A DNA stretch of 64,000 nucleotides, taken from positions 13,363,399 through 13,427,398 of the forward strand of contig CM059977.1 of the NCBI GenBank assembly GCA_030490835.1, given 5' to 3'. Shown in pieces: positions 11,201 to 23,639 of the stretch. Both the position numbers and the translations under genes were made by a program. Under the pieces are notes generated by a model. The model had not been told where the DNA came from. It did not search any database and saw only the letters and a program-made list of their open reading frames with translations. Each line of letters begins with the position of its first letter. The first letter of the stretch is position 1. This stretch comes from Annona cherimola (lineage: Eukaryota > Streptophyta > Magnoliopsida > Magnoliales > Annonaceae).

Positions 11201-13817
11201 AATTTGGATTAGAAAAGATAGTTACATATAAAAACTTTTGTTGTAGTAAATTTTAAGAGGCCTTTTTAAAAGCCATTCATATAGTAAGAGTATTTAAAAA
11301 TTTTTGATGAAAATTCTTTTCATAAAAAAAGAGTATTTAAAATTTATTTCAATGAGAGACTTACATAATCCACGCTTAAGAGAAGAATTTTAATGGGTCA
11401 GATTCACTATAAAATATATATTCCCAGCTAAATACGATAGATGAAATAATTTTCTTGGGATAGTTGAAATGAGGCGCACCTGAACTAGTTCCACATTGAG
11501 TGAACTTGGAACTGGTTCAAATGGGGCATTTCTTAAGCGAACACATTCCTTTAGTCGGATCCTTAATTCAAATTTTTTATTCAATGACGACTTGTTGTTA
11601 ATGAAGAAGGATATATTAGTAGTATTATTACTTACTACGGTTTTTATTTGTTGTTGTCAGTTCATACGGACAAGGCCTGATGGCAAGCACAAATGTTAGC
11701 GAAACATCATTCTGCATCCTTATATGCATAACGGGTCTAGTTCTGTTCGCGCATCTCATTGGTCAGATGCAGGTAAGTAACATTTCCTGCCTTACTTGGT
11801 TGCTTAAATGAAATCGATAGTGTTTGTGAAACACAATCTATAAAATTGATTCTCTTTAGATCAGGAACTGAAAATGGAGGGAATATGCCATTGATAACTC
11901 TCCACTGGGATTGGTGTGTGTGTGTATATTCCCTCGGGCACCAAATCTCATCTAACAAATCTTTATAAAATAAATCCTCTTTAAGATTCAATAATAATGT
12001 ATGTAATTGATGAGTTTAATTTCTCTATGGTTATAATTTTCTTGGTGATGAGAGAGAATTTGTTAGTTCACATTTCCACGGATACTCCTATTTATGAGTG
12101 ATACTATTTTCTTCTCCTACTTTTTAAAAGTCCAGTATTTGGCGAAGCACAGGAGTAGAATATTCCACGTGATTATTTCTTCTTCTTTTTTCTATTATAT
12201 TTTTCTTCTTTTTTTTAAAAAAAAAAATTCTTCTTATACCTATAACAAATGCACATAATTCCGCTTATGTCTGTAACATTTCGTAAATTTCTTTTATACC
12301 CATAACATTTCACTCTATATTTCTTTCGTACCCACACCATTAAAATCACTATTATCTATTCCATTGAAAAGATAATTTTGCCTTTTTAAATTTTTTTGTA
12401 ATTAAAATAAATCAACCTTAATATGACTTTCAAGTTATTTAATAGTTATTTAATATATTGTATTAATGATTTACTATTATTAATTAAGTCAATTAAAAAA
12501 TTTTAAATGAGCAAAATCGTCTTTTCAATGCAGTATATAATGGCGGTTTTAACAGCATGGTATGAGAGGAATTTAAGTTAAAATGTTATGGGTATAAAAG
12601 AAATTTACGAAATGTTGTGGGTATAAGATGAATTATGTGCATTTGTTATGGGTAAAAAATGAATTATTCATAAAAAAAAAAGAAAAAAACTAACTTATTC
12701 TCTTGATTTCAAGACCTTTTTGCAATCCACTAATGCAAGGCTCGAAGAGTCGAGAGTTAAAAGAAGGGATACAGAGGAGTGGATGAGGCATCGACAACTA
12801 CCTGAGGATCTACAAGAACGTGTTTGGCGATTTCTGCAATTCCAATGGGTCGCTACAAGAGGTGTAGATGAAGAATCAATCTTGCAGGAGTTACCTTTGG
12901 ACATCCGTCGTGATATCCAACGGCATCTGTGTCTTGCTCTTGTTCGTCGTGTAAGTTTTGTACTGTTTATATGTATATATATTGTCCCTAATTGTTTTTC
13001 TTTGAATTTGTAAATTTGGGTACGTGATCGTCTAATCAATCTGTAATTGATCCGTTAGGTTCCTTTCTTCTCAAAAATGGATGACCAGCTCCTGGACGCC
13101 ATATGCGAACGCCTGGTGTCGGCGCTGAGCACCCAAGGCACGTACATCATCCGCGAAGGTGACCCAGTGAACGAGATGCTCTTCATCATCCGAGGGCAGC
13201 TGGAGAGCTCCACCACCGACGGGGGCCGCACCGGATTCTTCAACTGCATCACCCTCAAGCCCGGCGACTTCTGCGGCGAAGAGCTTCTGACATGGGCCTT
13301 AATGCCCACCTCCAACTTGAACTTGCCGTCCTCGACACGAACCGTTCGTTCCGTCAGCCAAGTGGAAGCATTTGCTCTGCGGGCCGAAGATCTCAAGTTC
13401 GTCGCTAGTCAGTTCAAGCGTCTCCACAGCAAGAAGCTGCAGCACGCGTTCAGGCACTACTCGCACCAGTGGAGGACGTGGGGGGCGTGCTACATGCAGG
13501 CTGCGTGGCGCCGGTACAAGAAGCGGAAGCTGGCCAAAGAGCTGGCGAAGCAAGAGAGCCTCTTCTATATGCTGATGCCGGACGAGGACGAGGAGTACAG
13601 GAATATTGAGTACGATGGTTACGATGACGACGGTGCTGGGCCGTCGACGGAAGAAACCCAGAATCATCAGCAGCTCGGAGTCACCCTACTAGCCTCCAAA
13701 TTCGCCAAGAACACGAAGAGGGGAGCGAATCTGAAGACGAAACAGGTGAATCCTTCTGCTGCCAGCTTAAAGATGCCCAAGCTCTTTAAGCCAGATGAGC
13801 CTGATTTCTCGTTCTGA
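8247..13817 (+). CDS. CNGC: Cyclic nucleotide-gated ion channel (group III CNGC)
   Basis: Exons 8247-8711, 9750-9962, 10476-10789, 11661-11772, 12714-12950 and 13059-13817 join in phase to a 699-residue protein, a normal CNGC length. Plasma-membrane cation channels of this family have six membrane spans, a pore loop, a C-linker, a cyclic-nucleotide-binding domain and a calmodulin-binding IQ motif. Visible landmarks: S1 at ~51-71, S2 ~89-110, pore helix and filter YCLWWGLKSL/SSYGQGL (~320-337), S6 ending LFAHLIGQMQ (~368), C-linker with RRDTEEWMRHRQLP, CNBD from ~454 with REGDPVNEMLFIIRG and the phosphate-binding cassette FCGEELL (~518-524), and IQ segment QAAWRRYKKRK (~594-604). Resemblance is closest to CNGC14-18-type channels, particularly CNGC16/18. 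Intron 1 has a GC donor (CAG|GCATGT). Start 8247 is the first ATG of an ATG-ATG pair at the start of the conserved N-terminus. Confidence 0.93.
8978..9247. mobile_element. MITE in CNGC intron 1
   Basis: Inverted ends GGGAGACGTTTGGTAA and TTAACAAACGTCCC enclose ~270 bp of non-coding sequence. The position is inside the first CNGC intron. No clear target duplication was found. Confidence 0.6.
10024..10440. repeat. Dispersed repeat in CNGC intron 2
   Basis: Segments resemble 30057-30420: a TTTTTTGTAACTCTTATTAG-type start, then GCTTAAATATAAAAACCATG followed by TTATTGACA and AATTTCTTCTCA, matching TGTTTAAATACAAAAATTAT and AATTTCTTCTTC in the distant copy. Intron 3 (about 11050-11165) matches the later part (TTTATAGTCATTTATATTTG versus TATTAGTCATTTACATTTA). 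The 30-kb copy starts CACTACAAAAAAA, so a CACTA-derived origin is possible. Confidence 0.45.
12228..12671. mobile_element. Long-TIR foldback MITE in CNGC intron 4
   Basis: Two ~145-bp arms are near-perfect inverted copies: left ATAACAAATGCACATAATTC ... AACATTTCGTAAATTTCTTT, right AAAGAAATTTACGAAATGTT ... GAATTATGTGCATTTGTTAT, around a ~140-bp centre. Within an arm the motif TTATACCCATAACA recurs. The right end lies about 40 bp before the exon 5 acceptor (AG at 12712-12713). Confidence 0.82.
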
Positions 13818-14182
13818 TATGTTGCATGCTTGACCACCCAAGAATGTACGTGTGTGTCTAGTTTCAGATATACAAACAACAGGTACTCATATGTTAGCGT
13901 CAGGATCATTGTATAATGTACGTTACTGCAACTGTAAAGACTAGCTAGTCATACATTCACAGACACATTCAGAGCAGTACAAACATGTAGATCTCATATT
14001 AATTCCACTGCAATCATGATGAGAACAGCTAGAGTTTTGGACTATCCATATGCCAATAGCAACAAAGAATATATTGTCTGTGGAATTAGTTATACAATTA
14101 ATCAGGTTTAATGGGGTATTGATGGAAAGAAAAATTAAGATGTAAGAGTTGATCAGGTGAGGAAAATTCCTGCCTATTAAGC
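13818..14182 (+). other. CNGC 3' flank
   Basis: Probable 3' UTR then spacer. No further gene is seen. Confidence 0.4.
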
Positions 14183-14455
14183 GGTGTTTGGTAATAGTAA
14201 AAATTTTTCAGTCTTTATAATTATTTTATTTTTTTAATTATTTCTCCACTTATTCTTATACAACTAATATACTTTTCAATCATTTCTACACAACTGCTTA
14301 TACATTTAATTTATTTATCTATCTATCTAATTTAACTTCATTTTCTTTATTTTTCATTGTTACTCCTACCATATCATATCATCTACTTTTATTTCAAAAT
14401 CTTTTATATAAAAAATTTTTCACCAAAAGTTTTATCACTTTCCCAACACATCATA
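14183..14455. mobile_element. TGTTTGG-class MITE, copy 1 of a side-by-side pair
   Basis: Starts GGTGTTTGGTAATAG and ends TTTATCACTTTCCCAACACA, which is the approximate inverted complement. The interior has the family signature ACAACTAATATACTTTTCAA, TTATTTTTCATTGTTACTC and CATATCATATCATC. The same family recurs at 14473, 29496, 32526/32555, 45215, 46388, 47977 and 63715. Confidence 0.65.
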
Positions 14456-14472
14456 AATCTAATATTTATTTA

Positions 14473-14757
14473 GGGCATATTTGTTTAACACAAAAATTTT
14501 CAATTTAAAACTTTTCACTCTTTATAATTAATTTATTTTTAATAATTTTTTCATATATTCCTATGAAACTACCTTACCTTTTAATAATTTATACACAATG
14601 CCCATACAATTACTCTATTTATTTTAACTTTATTCTTTTTATTTATATTCTTTACAAATTTACCTATATCATATCATACTAATTTTTTCTAATTTAAAAA
14701 CTTTTATATAAAAAAAATTTTATTCAAAAAATTTATCACTTTCCAAATACACTCTTA
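14473..14757. mobile_element. TGTTTGG-class MITE, copy 2 of the pair
   Basis: Same orientation and internal order as the 14183 copy (GCATATTTGTTTAACAC start, CACTTTCCAAATACACTC end, CATATCATATCATACT inside). The two copies are separated by about 17 bp. Confidence 0.6.
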
Positions 14758-16400
14758 ATATGATGTTAAACTCTACAACTAGCATTCAAATGCTTCAACC
14801 AATTAAGAATAGCTTAGTTGGCTATGGACATGCTGGTTCATCGGCTTACTCATGTTAGACGATCATGTCGACTATGTGACATGGGGGCAAGGATCCTCCG
14901 ATTCTGAGCAATAGTCTCTCCAATTATGAGCTCACATATCCTTTTTATATTGTGAAAGAAATTTATAAATATTTATGATGTTACTTTGTAAGGAAGTTTG
15001 TAAAGATCTTCATAGGTTTGACCTATAATAATTTGATGGAGGCAAAAATGAGATATTGTAAATATGATTCGAAAATAAAAAATAAAACGCTTCTAACTTC
15101 GCTGTATAACTGTATAGGCGATGTAACTCTTTAATGTTAACATGACAGACTATCTACTTTCAATTAGCGATTACAAATGTCCACTTTCTGTGTAATCATA
15201 AATTTGAAATAAAAAATGACTTTTGCAAGAAAAGATAAATAAAACATAAATAGAGATGGACAACTGTGTAATTTACACGTATCAGCACATTAGCAATATT
15301 ATGGGCAAATAATGGTTGCTAATACCTTTTTAGTTAATGAAATTTATTTTAGTGTATATATATATATATATATATATCAAGAATTTCTTATTTTTGATGG
15401 ATATTTTTACAGTTATCTCAACTGATATTTACCATCTAAGTACTTTGACAACGTTCTTACAAATTTTCTACAATATCCTAATATACATCTAACAATATTT
15501 CTAATTTATCTTCTATGGTGGATACTCTCACACTATTAAGGGAGACAATTGTCACCAACTCCACACTATGCAATTTTCGTGGCCATCTGAACCACCATCT
15601 TCACTGTGGCATAAACGGAGGTTACCAATAAGTCAAGACCTCGTTGGCAAGAATTTCTTATTGACTGGCACATGAAACTGCTTATTTTTTAAAAATAAAG
15701 ATGTAAAATTTCATATGTAAAATATTCATGAAAAATTCAATAAAGTTTTTAGAAATAGGTAGTACAAGCGTGGACGTTGCAGGCATTGAAGCATAGCTCA
15801 TCATTACATTTTGATGGAACTTAAACAATTTTCACTTATTTAAGTACTAAATTTTATTATTCAAAAATTATTCTTGAGAATTGCATGAATTACAAGAAAC
15901 GAAAATTTGAAAGCTGGCCTATAAATAGATTAAATATTGGTACCTATACATATTTCTAATTTGAATAATTTTCGATATTTTTTTCAAATAATTTATTTTA
16001 GGATAGATGATTTGATTTGGATCTCACTAAAATACTGTAATTTGATGAAAATCCGGAAGACTATTTTTTTGTTTGTTAATGCTTTTTAGTCACGTATCAT
16101 TAATTAATGATGTTTGCACTACGCGTACGATCTAAATGAAAAGATGGTCTGTTGTCACATTCAGCAACATTACAGCCCCCGCGTTCACTAATTATATAGA
16201 AATAGATGGTAAGTGTTGTTGGTAGTCACTTAGTACCATCTTCATTGGATAAGATTTGAAATCTTTATCAACCAATCAATCTATGTTTCCTCAACCATAT
16301 TTATCTTTTCAACTTTGCAACATCACCTCTTCCCTTTGCTTTTAGGCAACGACAGCATCTTCTCTACCAGCATAAGTACATAACCTGCGCTCTCTTATAT
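14758..16400. other. AT-rich intergenic spacer between CNGC and ALDH2B
   Basis: No coding or RNA gene is supported. A (TA)n tract lies at 15354-15379. Confidence 0.4.
15354..15379. repeat. (TA)n microsatellite
   Basis: About 13 uninterrupted TA units. Confidence 0.95.
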
Positions 16401-17057
16401 TCTTTGAGTAATTACACAGAAAATTCTCATGATGAACTAAATTTTCGCTTGTTTAGAGGTATATTTTCAGACAAGATCCACCAAAGAAACACCCAAAAAA
16501 CCCCATAGGATTCCGAAACACGAGGTAAAAACTCGACCCTATCACTGCAGAGTGCAGACAGATATCGTGTTGACGGACTCGGTGCCACGTTTACAACCGA
16601 AAGAAGATGATTCCCCTCAAAATTGGAAGCATGCGCCGATGTATATCTTTCTTTATGACCCAGCGCCTTGTTTGTCCATACTAATACAGTCGAAAAGGAA
16701 ATCCGAATCACTGAGAAGGAAGATCCTGTTGACTGTTGTGTTATAACTGCCTTAAGTAATTAATACTACCTTTATTTCAAAAAAAAAAGAGTAATTAATA
16801 CTACCTACAGAAAGAAACAAGAAAAAAAATCTAAGATATCGTCAAAATCAATTAAGCAAGCAAATTGACGATCCGAATTTCACAGAAGATGATGCGGATG
16901 AAAACAACCTTTTTTCTTAATCGCAAAGATGTTTTGTATGACCACTAATTTACAAATCGACGGAAATTTTGGCTGCATGTGATTTTTAAATGCAGCCGAA
17001 ATGTAGGCGTATTGCATTGAGGATATCGTTAAGATATAAACCGAAGAAAAGCCAGGC

Positions 17058-17094
<37 letters not shown>

Positions 17095-17096
17095 GC
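16400..17096 (+). promoter_or_regulatory. Upstream region and leader of ALDH2B
   Basis: Sequence before the ALDH2B start. GATATAAACC near 17032-17040 could be a TATA element but lies only ~60 bp from the ATG. An open frame at 16552-16746 has no family resemblance and is not called. Confidence 0.35.
17056..17094 (+). repeat. Compound (CT)n(CA)n microsatellite in ALDH2B leader
   Basis: About 12 CT units followed by about 8 CA units end 2 bp before the ATG at 17097. Length changes here would alter the 5' UTR but not the protein. Confidence 0.93.
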
Positions 17097-20000
17097 ATGG
17101 CGGGTCGAAGGCTCTCTAATCTACTCACTCGCTCCTTCCCTCCTCCCCCTCCAATCTCTATCATTAGCCTTTCTTCATTAATGGCGATTCGAAGATTCTC
17201 CTCTTTTCTCGGTCGCTCCTTCCACTTCCCGCCGCTTCCACAAGGAGCCGCTGCAGGTATACGTTCTTGCGGAAAACCCAGATTATTTCTTATTTTTTAA
17301 CTTCTCGGCGACAATCCGAGCCGTCTAATTAGTATTTTCATGGATAACCGATGGAAACGGATGAAATTGACTAAGGTTGTGTACCTGAATAACCGTAGAA
17401 TTGGTGGGCCTAGAGTACGTCCATGATGACTGGTTTTGATTTGGAGCCGTTCGTTTCCGTGCTGGATTAGGTGGCGATGTTTTTTTTTGAGAGAATTAGG
17501 TGGCGATGTTGGACCGTAAGCTATGTTGAAAAAGCCCCGAAAAAAGTGAAATTTACCTTAACTGCAGTCGGACTGCACTGCAAGACAGTTGGAATATGTA
17601 TTAAAATGTAATAATATATTATATAATTATTTTTTATCCTTATAAAAGTCATATTTTTAATAGTTTAGATGTTTAAAATATAATTTTAAGATTAATATTT
17701 ATGTTAAACTATTTTATCATGTTCATTTCATTTTATTTCAAGATTATGCTTGTACATATGTTTGATTTGGACAAAATTTAGTATATTATTAAAATAAATA
17801 ATCTTAAATATGATAAGTGAGGTGGATATTAATTTCATGATGAAGTGAACCTTATTTTGCGGTAGACTATAATTATATAATTATGGTGCAATTCGACTAT
17901 ATTTGAATATTTTCTTATATGTATCAATTGCATAGAAAAGATACAAATATTAGCATGCTAGTCATGTAAAAAGGAAAAAGTATATATATTAGTTTTTTTC
18001 ATATATAAAAATATGAGTAATTATATGCAAAATATATTTGTAATTAGTATTAAATAAAGACAAAGAGAGTACCTTTTCTTATGAAAACATCAATGATAAA
18101 AAGTTGAAATAAGAAGTTCCACTGTACAATGATTTGAATCAGTACTGAACGGCCTTGTGGGCCTCGGACAATGATTTGGTGATATTCACGATCAGGTGAA
18201 AATTCCATGTGGGGAAGAGGCATCCGAGGATTTAGCACCGCTGTTGCAGAGGAAGAACCAATCATCCCACCTGTTCAAGTGGAGTACACAAAGCTGCTAA
18301 TCAATGGCCAGTTTGTTGACTCAGCATCAGGTGCATTTTTTTGCCTTTACGAATCCAGATTTTGCAATTTAGTGTCTTGTTTTCTTCTGTCAAGATTCGA
18401 GTGTGATCTTCATTTGTGGCTTCATGATATTGAATCGATGTGGGTGTTCTCTTCTTTGTTCAGGCAAAACATTTCCGACTCTGGACCCAAGGACAGGAGA
18501 AGTGATTGCCCATGTCTCAGAAGGCGATGCAGAAGACATCAACAGGGCAGTTGCCGCTGCTCGCAAGGCCTTCGATGAGGGACCATGGCCAAAGATGAGC
18601 CCATATGTAAGAGTCCCATCCAAAAAAGAGGTGAAAATGTTCTCAGTGTGGGTTACCAACACCAGTGAAAAATGATCTCAGTTGGATAAGCAACTTCATC
18701 AGAGAGTTGGTGCCGTTGTAAACAGGGCAAGCCCTGTGAACAGTTATCCGAATTTGGCTAGTTATTTTGAGACAGAACCAGCCCATTTCAACTAATAAAC
18801 TGTTTTGCACTGTGGATGTAGCCTCTTACGGACTGTTTCTTGTCCTGTCTTAGGAGCGATCACAAGTTCTGTACAGGTTTGCAGATTTAGTAGAGAAGCA
18901 CAATGATGAAATTGCAGCACTTGAGACTTGGGACAATGGGAAGCCATATCAACAGGCGGCATTCTCAGAAGTTCCACTGCTGGCACGCCTGTTTCGGTAT
19001 TATGGAGGTATGAGAGAATTTCAGTGCCATACGCCCATCTCTTGTGTATGAAAAGACAGAAAAGGTCACCTTCAGCTGATTTTGTATGTCACTAGAATAT
19101 CTTGAGGCAAATCCCATTATGGTCATCCAGCAATGATAATGAGGCCTGCCATTGTTCTGTAAATGTTGATTGCATGGTGAGCGTTGTGGACCTCTGGTTC
19201 ATTCTCTTCAGTGAGCTGCTGTGGGGAGTCCTTCGTGAGAGGCTAGGTGGCTTGATGCACTAGTTTGCGGGAACAATGAAAGTTCACAAGCTTCAGCTGC
19301 TCTGCATCTAGAACTACCTCTTCATTATGATTGGATCAAATGTAATGTGCTCTATAACTTCCAAAAATTCTGCAGGTTGGGCTGACAAGATTCACGGTCT
19401 CACAGTCCCTGCCGATGGGCCACACCATGTGCAAGTCCTACATGAGCCAATTGGGGTTGCAGGGCAGATCATTCCTTGGAATTTCCCAGTTATCATGTAC
19501 GCTTGGAAGGTTGGCCCTGCATTAGCCTGTGGGAACACTATTGTACTCAAAACTGCTGAGCAGACACCTCTCTCTGCTTTATATATATCCAAGCTCTTCC
19601 ATGAGGTATTCCATTTTTGTTCTCTTTATGAATGATAGGTTCAGACCAAGTAATTGGTCTTGAAGAAATTCAGTAATGAGTCTTGTAATTCATGTGGACG
19701 ATGCCTTGAATACTAATTTGCTGCCATACGACCTTCTAGGCCGGTCTTCCTCCTGGTGTTCTGAACGTTATTTCTGGATATGGTCCAACTGCTGGAGCAC
19801 CTCTTGCAGGCCATATGGATGTAGACAAGGTATTCGCAAATGAATAACCTTATTCATAAGCATCTCAGCATGGTTATTGGACTTTCAATTGTTCCATGAT
19901 TGCCATCTGATCAATTGCATTTACCCAAACTTCTAAAATATCAGCACCGCCTTTGAGGTATGTGGACTATTCCATATTTGCACAGAGCTCGAAAAGTTGA

Positions 20001-22234
20001 AAATTGAAGCCGTAGCCAGCCTATCTCATTTAATGCAAGGGCAGTGATTTGTGCCTATACAAATAGGCATTTGGCTCTCATGCAATGCGCTGAGTGGTGT
20101 GTGCATTAGTTGTGGTGAGCTTAGTGTAAGAGAAGAGTGTGTGTACATGACAGGTTGTGTTGTGAGAGGGTGTTAAAATATTTTGATTGTATTTTTCTTG
20201 TAATATTTTATAAATAAATTATTTTTAGAGCATCCATTTTCTTAACAAACTGCATTTGCTTGCCTGTCCTCAAATAATTGGTAAAGCCCAATTTTCCTGT
20301 TCAGCCTTTTAAAAACAGTCTTGTGCTTTGCAGCTTGCTTTCACAGGATCAACTGAGACAGGTAAGATTGTGCTTGAGTTGGCAGCAAGAAGCAATCTTA
20401 AACCTGTGACTTTGGAGCTGGGAGGGAAATCTCCTTTCATCATATGTGAGGATGCAGATATTGATCAAGCTGTAGAGCTAGCACACTTTGCTTTATTTTT
20501 CAATCAGGTTAGACAAAATTAACATTGTACGACTACGACAGCATGTTGGCTTACACCGATATGTTTTTCAGATTACTGAAATTCAGCTGCGTATAGGGGC
20601 AATGTTGTTGCGCTGGATCTCGTACGTTTGTGCACGAACGTGTATATGATGAGTTTGTGGAGAAGGCAAAAGCACGTGCCCTGAAGCGTGTTGTTGGTGA
20701 CCCCTTTAGGAAGGGGGTGGAACAAGGACCTCAGGTTATCCCTGAACATGCCTCTTTAAGTTTTCGTTGGAGTTAGAAAGCCCATGTCAGTGTACGTCTA
20801 ACATAAAACTCCCAGAAGTGATTGGAATTTACTCTTGGGGTATCAAACGTTTTTCAAAAAATTAAGTAGTCATATCCAAATGGTAATGGCTACAAATTAT
20901 CAATAAGCTTTATGGAAAGTCCATTCTTCGTTGAGCATAGTGGAGAATGCCCATCAAATTGGCTCTTAGTGGCATCTCGACATGGGCAGGGAGCTAATTT
21001 CCGTGACCACATGCAATGGCCATGAGATTTTTGTTACACTATGTTATGCAAAAATTTATGGTTCGAAAGCTGCATTTTCCCCTGGCCCATTCTCAGGCTA
21101 CCTCACGAAGTTTCTTTACTGCCACTAAATTTTGGCAATTTCGTATGTTTCAGATTGACTTAGAGCAGTTTGAAAAGATTATGAAGTATATAAAATCTGG
21201 TGTCGAAAGTGGGGCTACCTTAGAAGTGGGTGGCGACAGGCTTGGCAACAAAGGCTTCTACATACAACCTACAGTCTTCTCAGATGTCAAGGTAAGATGT
21301 TGCGATATTTCCCTTGCAAATTGTAATAACAGATTAAGAGTCCCCAGGTCCGGTAAAGGTTGTCGGACATTGAATGCTGGTGCTGTAATTGGGGCTTTCG
21401 CTCAGGCCGGCCATGAATGTAAATTCAAGCAAGCAAGAAAATGGTGTAGTGGTATAGCTCTGGTTATAAAGAATTGAAGATCATTTCGAGTTTTTCACAA
21501 AGCAAACCATCTGATATTGGAAGCCAAATAGAGGAGAATATGGTCCATGCACATGGGTGCCAGCCTTAGATTGCCAAACATATCTAACCGAGCTTTGTAG
21601 TTGCATTCTAGCGGTTTTGCTGTAGAACTAACCCAGTTACAATGTTCATTTTAATAGGATGGCATGGAGATAGCAACCGATGAAATCTTTGGACCAGTGC
21701 AGGCCATCTTGAAGTTCAAGTAAGTGGACATAACCAGATGTGTATCATGTTCCTGAAGAACATCTCTCTGTTCAGTCTAATTTGTCTAGTTCCAGATCTT
21801 GTTAAGTCATGATTTATGATGTGCTCGGCTCACCAATATGAAGATGTCAAATGGAACTATCGCAATCTAGATAATGAGCAGTTCAAATGCTGTGCATGTT
21901 CTCCTTGTCATTCTGATTCTACATTCTCTTATACAAAAATATAATTTGTGATCATGACAGGAACCTTGGTGAAGTGATCAAACGGGCAAACGCTACTCAC
22001 TATGGGCTGGCTGCGGGAGTTTTCACCAAGAACATTGACACGGCCAACACGTTAGTCCGGGCTCTGAGAGTGGGAACAGTGTGGGTCAACTGCTATGATG
22101 TTTTTGACGCAGCCATCCCCTTTGGAGGGTACAAGATGAGTGGGCATGGCAGGGAAAAGGGCATCTACAGCCTTAACAACTACCTACAAGTGAAGGCTGT
22201 TGTTACCCCCTTGAGGAATCCAGCATGGCTGTGA
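17097..22234 (+). CDS. ALDH2B: Mitochondrial aldehyde dehydrogenase, family 2B
   Basis: Eleven exons join in phase: 17097-17256, 18196-18330, 18464-18606, 18854-19007, 19376-19605, 19740-19829, 20334-20507, 20597-20734, 21154-21291, 21658-21719 and 21961-22234 (TGA). The product is 565 residues. ALDH2 enzymes oxidise aldehydes such as acetaldehyde to acids with NAD+ in the mitochondrial matrix. Seen in the sequence: an Arg/Ser-rich presequence (~1-75), the signature IPWNFP (~235), NAD-site [10 protein letters not shown] (306-315), catalytic Glu in LELGGKSP (Glu332), the catalytic Cys triplet GQCCCAG (365-367), EIFGPVQ, and the conserved C-terminus [21 protein letters not shown] split here as SLNNYLQ plus the tail ending NPAWL. 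All key residues are present, so the gene looks functional. The presequence region contains an in-frame duplication with a second ATG at 17181. Arabidopsis ALDH2B4/B7 and maize rf2 are the relevant family members. Confidence 0.97.
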
Positions 22235-23282
22235 TGTGGTATGTCTCCATCCACATGCACTCAACAATTGCAAATGCTAGCTAGCTTAATACGAGCCAGA
22301 CTCCCAGTTGGCTCTAACAAATCCAAGTCCTCTCTATGTGTTTTAGGCCAAATCAGATGATGCAAGGATCCTAACTAAAGCTTTGGTTTGGGCATGTTCT
22401 CGATGCAATTATCTGCCCGGTGTATCAGATGGACTACGATCATACTAGTCGTATTTCGACAATCGTTAATTACCTGTATGATTTCCACTTCATTGCTTTT
22501 TTATAATAATTTACTTTATGACTGACATGATCCTAATTACCTGTCGTTTATATTCTCGTTGTCATCTCAGTACTGTTGGAAGTTCTCAATAATTCAGACC
22601 AAGATGGATTTGGGGAGATGGCCCCCACTGGGAGACAAGGTTGCTTGACACACACAAACTCTATCTTAGCTTTATGTTTTTAAGAAAAGGCATGCGCTTG
22701 GCGACTTAATCTCCTCATCTTTGTTCACATCATGAAGAAGGATTGGGAATAGTACTGGAAGAGGAGACTTAAAATTTGTCCACAAACCAAAAAATTCTCA
22801 TTCTTTAAAACTTCTATTAATTAGCCTTTATACAGAATTAAATATATCAAAATCCCCCAATAACTAAAATCGTAAACAGAATTTTTAAAATCAAATAAGC
22901 CATATTTAAACGTAAATCTGCGTCATCACTAGATCATTTGATGACTAATTCAAGATGTTAAAAATCCTCCGGGTTTATTATACGTGGCCGAATGAGGGAG
23001 CCAGTTGATGTGTGGATGGACTTGGTCCATATAATCCAGCTCGCTCGCATCCAGCTGGACCGGTCGATTACACGTATTTGACATCATGGACATACTAACA
23101 ACGCCATGTCCTTTTCTCACTTGACTGAATCTTTTGGAGTTCAACTTCCCTTATAGTTCTAGATGCTTCTTCTAACATGCATGTTTTATTTTGTTAATAT
23201 TTATAGGAAATTTTGTGAATCATTTTCCAAACTGTAATTAAGATTTGACTAAATTGCATGTATATCTAAATGAGCTGTGATA
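22235..23282. other. ALDH2B 3' flank and spacer
   Basis: Probable 3' UTR (first ~300 bp) followed by spacer. No second gene is seen. Confidence 0.4.
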
Positions 23283-23583
23283 CAGTGGACCCGGGTGTAA
23301 AAATCTAATTTTTTTGAATTTTTTTATATGAATGTTAATCTAGGTGTTTTTAACATGTGTATCAATTTTTATCATTTTTGAAAATTTTTAGATTTTTATT
23401 TTTATTTTTTAAAATCAGCGGCATTTTCATAATTAATGAATTACAAAAATACCATTGATTTTAAAAAATAAAAAATAAAAATCTGAAAATCTTCAAAAAT
23501 GATAAAAATTGATACACATAAATTAATAGTTTTATAAAAAATCCAAAAAATAAAAAATAGGTGAAACGCGCCCGGGTACACTG
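23283..23583. mobile_element. Foldback element, shared hairpin core, CCCGGG cap
   Basis: Ends CAGTGGACCCGGG and CCCGGGTACACTG are inverted with one mismatch. The interior is the family hairpin (TTAATCTAGGTGTTTTTAAC, then ATCAATTTTTATCATTTTTG, mirrored by CAAAAATGATAAAAATTGAT). No target duplication was identified. Confidence 0.7.
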
Positions 23584-23639
23584 AGGCCAAATGCACCCGT
23601 GTTCATACAGTCACTTTTTGGATCAAAATTATTTAGGTA

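Noticed and set aside
16552..16746. 64-codon open frame upstream of ALDH2B
   Set aside because: No family resemblance and no transcript signals.
20030..20230. Solo-LTR-like stretch in ALDH2B intron 6 (CAAATAGGCATTTGG, GTGTGTGT, TAATATTTTATAAATAAA)
   Set aside because: Ends and target duplication could not be found; similarity to LTR style only.
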